Shown here: positions 60,297 through 64,000 of the stretch, in pieces
Layout: every line of letters starts with the position of its first letter
Position numbering within the stretch: position 1 is the stretch's first letter
From: QVMG01 sp032073245
GTDB taxonomy: Bacteria; Bacteroidota; Bacteroidia; Bacteroidales; Tannerellaceae
DNA: 64,000 nt
Reading direction: 5' to 3'
NCBI GenBank assembly: GCA_032073245.1
Contig: DAMANX010000006.1
Location: 123,020-187,019, forward strand
Program-made: the position numbers and the translations under genes
Notes under the pieces: generated by a model
Told to the model about the DNA's origin: nothing
What the model saw: only the letters and a program-made list of their open reading frames with translations
The model's database searches: none

Positions 60297-63200
60297 ATGA
60301 AGAGTAAACGCTCACAATTAAGGATTGGATATTGGTTATTTACGTTATTAGTATGTATGATTACTAATAATGTAGCTTCTGTGTATGCACAGGAATCATC
60401 TCAATCCGAATATATTCTGTTGATCAATCCCGATGCAGAAACTTGTGCTTGGGGGCACATGCTTATACCTCCTATTTGTGAAGAATTATCAGCAAAATAT
60501 CCAAACTTGGATGTTCGGGTTGAATATATGTATGCTTTAGGCATTACAACAGAAGAAGGAATAGATGATTTCAAAAATCAATTATTTGCTAAATATCCTT
60601 CTCCTCCTAAATATCTGATGTTATTTGAAACAGATTCGTATGCCATTCTACATGAAGATATTGATACTCATTGGGGAGAAGACGTACCAACATTAGTAGT
60701 TGCAAGAGAAAGTTTTATTGGTGATCTGGATTATTATTTGGAAAGAAAGCCTATACCAAATGAAGACAGGATCTATTTGGAATCAGTTGCTTCTTCGCGT
60801 GATAATCTGACTGTTGTTTATAATCTCTTTGATATTCCCGGAACCATTGACTTAATGAAGCAAATGTTTCCTGCTATGGATCATTTGGTATTTGTAACAG
60901 ATAATCGTTACATCAGTGCTGAAAATAGGGAAGAAGTACAAAAAACCGTAGATCTGCATTATCCGGGAATGGTAGTGGAGAATTTAACTCCCGACAAATT
61001 AACAACCGATGAACTTATCCACAAGTTTATGGAGATACCAAAATCAAGTGGTATTCTCTATTTTACTTGGTTTAATAATGAACTTACACAAGACAAAGAT
61101 CTTGTTTTACAGACAAATGCATATAGAATTTTTAGTTTATATGTAAGCTCTCCGGTTTTTACTATAAATGACGTAGGCCTGAAAGAAAGTGGTATGCTTG
61201 GTGGTATTTATACACGTTACGAGCAGGTAAAGAAAACAATTTTGGATACCATGGATGATATCATTGCCGGACGTAAAACAAATACAGCCATATATCCTCC
61301 TGCACCTATACCTACATTTAATTATCTTGCGATGTTGAATCACAACATTGCATTATCTGCCGTACCTTCGAATACTTACTTATATAACAGGCCTCTTAGT
61401 TTTCTGGAGAGAAACGGAAGGTTGATCATTAGTTTAGCCGTTATAATACTTCTTAGTATTATTGCTATTCGTATCCTCTTGCTGATTAAAAATCGTCAGA
61501 TGCAGAGTAAAGAAATCAAATTGCTTGAAAAATATAGTGATTTATTTAATAATATGCCGATTGCTTATCGCCAGGAAGAATTACTTTTTGATGAAAAAGG
61601 TAAACCTGTCGATTATATAATCAAAGAGGCTAATCCAAGCTATGAGAAACAGTTGACTACCCGTGAGCAAATTATTGGAAAGAAGGGTAGTGAAATCAAT
61701 CCGGAGATGGTTCCCGAAATGGCGAAAATCTATAAAACGATCCTGGATGATAAGAATAAAAGGGTAAACATGGCTTATTACTACAAAGAATCAGATCGTT
61801 ATTTTAATACGATTATTTCTCCATCCAGTGCTCCTGGTTATATGGATTCTTTCTTTGTAGATACAACAGAGCTTCATAAGACTCAGCAGTTACTTCGTAC
61901 TGTCAATAATAAATTGATGATGTCCTTGGATGTAGCCAATATAACCCCGTGGAAATGGGATATAGAAAAGAATGTTATATTGTGTGATGTCAATAAGCCC
62001 ATTGAACTGTATGCTGAAGGAATGCGTGATGAAGAGCAAATTTCAATTCCACAAGAACGCTATCTCTCTCGTATTTTAGAAGAAGATCAGGAAAAGGTAA
62101 AACAACTTTTTCAGGATGTTTGTGACGGAAAGATCCAAACTGCAAAGATTGAGTTTCGTCTTTATAAATCATCATCGAAGAAATCTTATGATTGGATAGA
62201 AGTTCGCGGTGCCGTAGAAAAGAGAGCAGAAGACGGCCGTCTTCTTTCTTTGCTAGGAACTTCCTTAATTATAACAGATCGGAAGAATATTGAACAGGAA
62301 TTATTGGCTGCAAAGGAAAAAGCAGAAGAATCTAATCGTTTAAAATCTGCATTCCTTGCAAATATGAGCCATGAAATCCGTACGCCATTGAATGCAATTG
62401 TAGGTTTCTCTAATATCCTGGCTGCTACAGAGAAAGAAGAAGATAAACAAGAATATATTAATATCATTGAGAATAATAATACGATGTTACTCCAATTGGT
62501 GGGTGATATTTTGGATTTATCTAAGATTGAAGCGGGAACAATGGAGTTCAATTATTCTGATATTGATTTGAATTTTATCTTAAAAGATCTGCAAGAGTCT
62601 ACTCAGGATAGGGCAGAAAAAGGAGTACAAGTAATATTTGATAATAACATCCCTGATTGTTATATACGGACAGAAAAGACTCGTTTGATACAAGTGATGA
62701 ATAACTTGCTTTCTAATGCGGCTAAGTTTACCACAGCAGGTTCAATTCGTTTTGGCTATCGTATGGATCAGGATGACAACCTTTATTTCTATGTATCCGA
62801 CACCGGTTGTGGAATTTCAGAAGAACAAAAAGATAAGATCTTTGGACGCTTTGTGAAATTGAATCATTTTGTACAAGGTACTGGTCTTGGTTTATCCTTA
62901 TGTCAGATGATTGTCCAGAATTTGGGAGGAAACATCGGTGTTGAATCAGAAGAGGGTAAGGGAACTACTTTCTGGTTTACTCTTCCTTATGTACCCGTAA
63001 ACAAGGCAACCTCCTCCTTTGGTGAAGTAGTTAGTAGTGTCGGAAAAGATAAATTAAAGGTTCTGATTGCTGAAGATAACCAAAGTAACTTTGAATTGTT
63101 TGAAGCAATTCTACGTAATGATTATGAGATAGTTCATGCCTGGAATGGAAAGGAAGCAGTAGATCTATTTAATGAGCAGAAGCCGAATATCGTACTGATG

Positions 63201-63425
63201 GACATTAATATGCCTAAAATGAACGGATATGAAGCTACGATCGAATTACGTAAAGTATCTCAGAATGTACCTATCATAGCAGTTACAGCTTATGCATTCT
63301 CCAATGATGAGAAACAAATAAAAAGGGATGGCTTCAGTGGTTATTCTCCTAAACCTTTAAATCCTCAGAAGCTGAAAACACAAATGATTGAATTGCTAAC
63401 CAATCAATCGAATGTGGCTTTTTGA
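60297..63425 (+). CDS. Hybrid histidine kinase / response regulator with periplasmic sensor
   Basis: The ~1042-residue protein has a signal-like N-terminus (residues ~12-35, ending SVYAQ) and a periplasmic domain (~35-375) resembling ABC-type substrate-binding folds (YILLINPDAETCAWG; LMLFETDSYA; HLVFVTDNRY). One membrane helix (~378-398) leads to PAS-like regions (~410-670), the phosphoacceptor H692 in NMSHEIRTPLN, N box NLLSNAAKFT, G boxes DTGCGIS and GTGLGLSL, and a receiver domain with D969 (VLMDINMPKMNG) and Lys in YSPKPLN. It lacks an output DNA-binding domain, so it must signal to a partner elsewhere. ATG 60297 is preferred over an in-frame GTG at 60261. Confidence 0.92.
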   Translation: MKSKRSQLRIGYWLFTLLVCMITNNVASVYAQESSQSEYILLINPDAETCAWGHMLIPPICEELSAKYPNLDVRVEYMYALGITTEEGIDDFKNQLFAKYPSPPKYLMLFETDSYAILHEDIDTHWGEDVPTLVVARESFIGDLDYYLERKPIPNEDRIYLESVASSRDNLTVVYNLFDIPGTIDLMKQMFPAMDHLVFVTDNRYISAENREEVQKTVDLHYPGMVVENLTPDKLTTDELIHKFMEIPKSSGILYFTWFNNELTQDKDLVLQTNAYRIFSLYVSSPVFTINDVGLKESGMLGGIYTRYEQVKKTILDTMDDIIAGRKTNTAIYPPAPIPTFNYLAMLNHNIALSAVPSNTYLYNRPLSFLERNGRLIISLAVIILLSIIAIRILLLIKNRQMQSKEIKLLEKYSDLFNNMPIAYRQEELLFDEKGKPVDYIIKEANPSYEKQLTTREQIIGKKGSEINPEMVPEMAKIYKTILDDKNKRVNMAYYYKESDRYFNTIISPSSAPGYMDSFFVDTTELHKTQQLLRTVNNKLMMSLDVANITPWKWDIEKNVILCDVNKPIELYAEGMRDEEQISIPQERYLSRILEEDQEKVKQLFQDVCDGKIQTAKIEFRLYKSSSKKSYDWIEVRGAVEKRAEDGRLLSLLGTSLIITDRKNIEQELLAAKEKAEESNRLKSAFLANMSHEIRTPLNAIVGFSNILAATEKEEDKQEYINIIENNNTMLLQLVGDILDLSKIEAGTMEFNYSDIDLNFILKDLQESTQDRAEKGVQVIFDNNIPDCYIRTEKTRLIQVMNNLLSNAAKFTTAGSIRFGYRMDQDDNLYFYVSDTGCGISEEQKDKIFGRFVKLNHFVQGTGLGLSLCQMIVQNLGGNIGVESEEGKGTTFWFTLPYVPVNKATSSFGEVVSSVGKDKLKVLIAEDNQSNFELFEAILRNDYEIVHAWNGKEAVDLFNEQKPNIVLMDINMPKMNGYEATIELRKVSQNVPIIAVTAYAFSNDEKQIKRDGFSGYSPKPLNPQKLKTQMIELLTNQSNVAF

Positions 63426-63534
63426 TGAATTGATTGCTGTCACAGTATGATCCGTATTTAATTTATATCTGGTAAGGGTCTTGATGTGTTGTTACATTTG
63501 AAGATTTTTTTTAAACTCCGCCTTCAAAATCCCA

Positions 63535-63715
63535 AAGGGATTTCATGTGAATAACCGCGGGATGTAATCCCGTGGATAGTATAGGAATGACAACCCTGTC
63601 GGAGCCTCGAAGAGGGTCAATAATGGCTTTTTATTCACCCCCATTCGGGGCTGCAAGAGGATATATCTATTATCTACCACGGGATTACATCCCGCGGTTA
63701 TTCACATAAAACGTC
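63535..63715. repeat. Hairpin-in-arm inverted repeat D3
   Basis: Arms 63545-63576 and 63675-63706 (ATGTGAATAACCGCGGGATG and complement) are nearly identical in reverse complement. Each has an inner palindrome CGGGAT-GTA-ATCCCG. The loop holds further small hairpins (CCCCATTCGGGG, 63639-63650). No ORF. Confidence 0.82.
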
Positions 63716-63799
63716 TTCGACGTTCTTGTATGTATCTTCAAATACTTTTCGACTTGAAATATATAATCCTTTAATCATCAACCAGTATACAATATGTCT

Positions 63800-63915
63800 G
63801 ATACTGCTTGACACCAAACTGTGTAGCCGTACTTGCTTAAGTGAGTCAGGCTAGACAGGAAAATGAACATATATACTCATCCTGCTGAAGATATATTCTC
63901 AAAAATATAACTACC
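63800..63915 (-). repeat. Middle module of composite repeat, copy C
   Basis: In reverse complement it matches parts of 33100-33245: TATTTTTGA, ATATATGTTCAT and a diverged segment around CTCACTTAAGC. Its place after D3 is the same as in copy A. Confidence 0.6.
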
Positions 63916-63920
63916 CGTCA

Positions 63921-63992
63921 ATAAAAACATAACTATCTTTTACATAAAACATAATGATGTTTTGCAAAAGTCATCTAACCTGTATTATTCCT
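63921..63992. repeat. 22-bp phased array, copy C
   Basis: CATAACTATC, CATAATGATG and CATCTAACC begin at 63928, 63950 and, one base offset in reading, 63972: 22-bp steps with T/A-rich spacers. The window ends before any palindrome that might follow. Confidence 0.6.
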
Positions 63993-64000
63993 AAACTCAA

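Overview
The window looks like the chromosome of a Bacteroidales gut-type bacterium, most likely Parabacteroides or a close relative. The evidence is repeated TTTG-N19-TAnnTTTG promoters, no Shine-Dalgarno dependence, an ornithine carbamoyltransferase of the N-succinylornithine type (Pro90), a GldB lipoprotein, six-bladed beta-propeller lipoproteins, a GG-type peptide precursor and type B L31. The genus is inference; the order is well supported.

Layout. 1-6.8 kb: start of an ABC-F ATPase, two CDGSH iron-sulfur proteins separated by a large repeat complex, GldB, a broken propeller lipoprotein and holB. 6.9-16.4 kb: tRNA-Ser, mltG, iorAB, a TPR protein, a CBM9-like lipoprotein, a serine hydrolase, a gamma carbonic anhydrase and an Xaa-Pro aminopeptidase. 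16.6-31.4 kb: the conserved information-processing block rpsU, xerC/D-like, hpf, four tRNAs, tuf, tRNA-Trp, secE, nusG, rplKAJL and rpoBC, with processing or attenuation hairpins between rplL/rpoB and rpoB/rpoC. 31.4-34 kb: a secreted EEP-family phosphoesterase, a candidate small RNA, a second repeat complex and a DUF3467 gene. 34-44.2 kb: amino-acid metabolism (argF', proA, proB, then pruA and proline dehydrogenase), an acyl-CoA synthetase and its XRE-cupin regulator. 44.2-46.6 kb: creD, a winged-helix regulator and a membrane protein that share an ACTTTG-N5-CAAAGT operator. 46.6-49.6 kb: a very AT-rich island with a GG-leader peptide precursor, a six-bladed propeller lipoprotein and a LanC fragment fused to remnants of a GT11 glycosyltransferase. 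49.8-52.8 kb: fba, rpmE2 and a NahK-like kinase. 52.9-57.8 kb: a TolC / TonB-like / sigma-54 response regulator / histidine kinase operon with its own sigma-54-type promoter and upstream palindrome. 57.9-60 kb: three tandem DUF2975 membrane proteins plus a small HTH regulator with twin operators. 60.2-63.4 kb: a hybrid two-component sensor. 63.4-64 kb: a third repeat complex.

The least explained material is intergenic. Three loci (2.4-3.1, 32.6-33.5 and 63.5-64.0 kb) carry the same composite, non-coding element: a hairpin-in-arm inverted repeat, a conserved middle module, then 21-22-bp phased arrays and/or a ~330-bp palindrome. The two complete palindromes differ by paired changes that keep the stem. 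This composite element is my main candidate for something undescribed. The degraded peptide-modification locus and the candidate 150-nt RNA come next.
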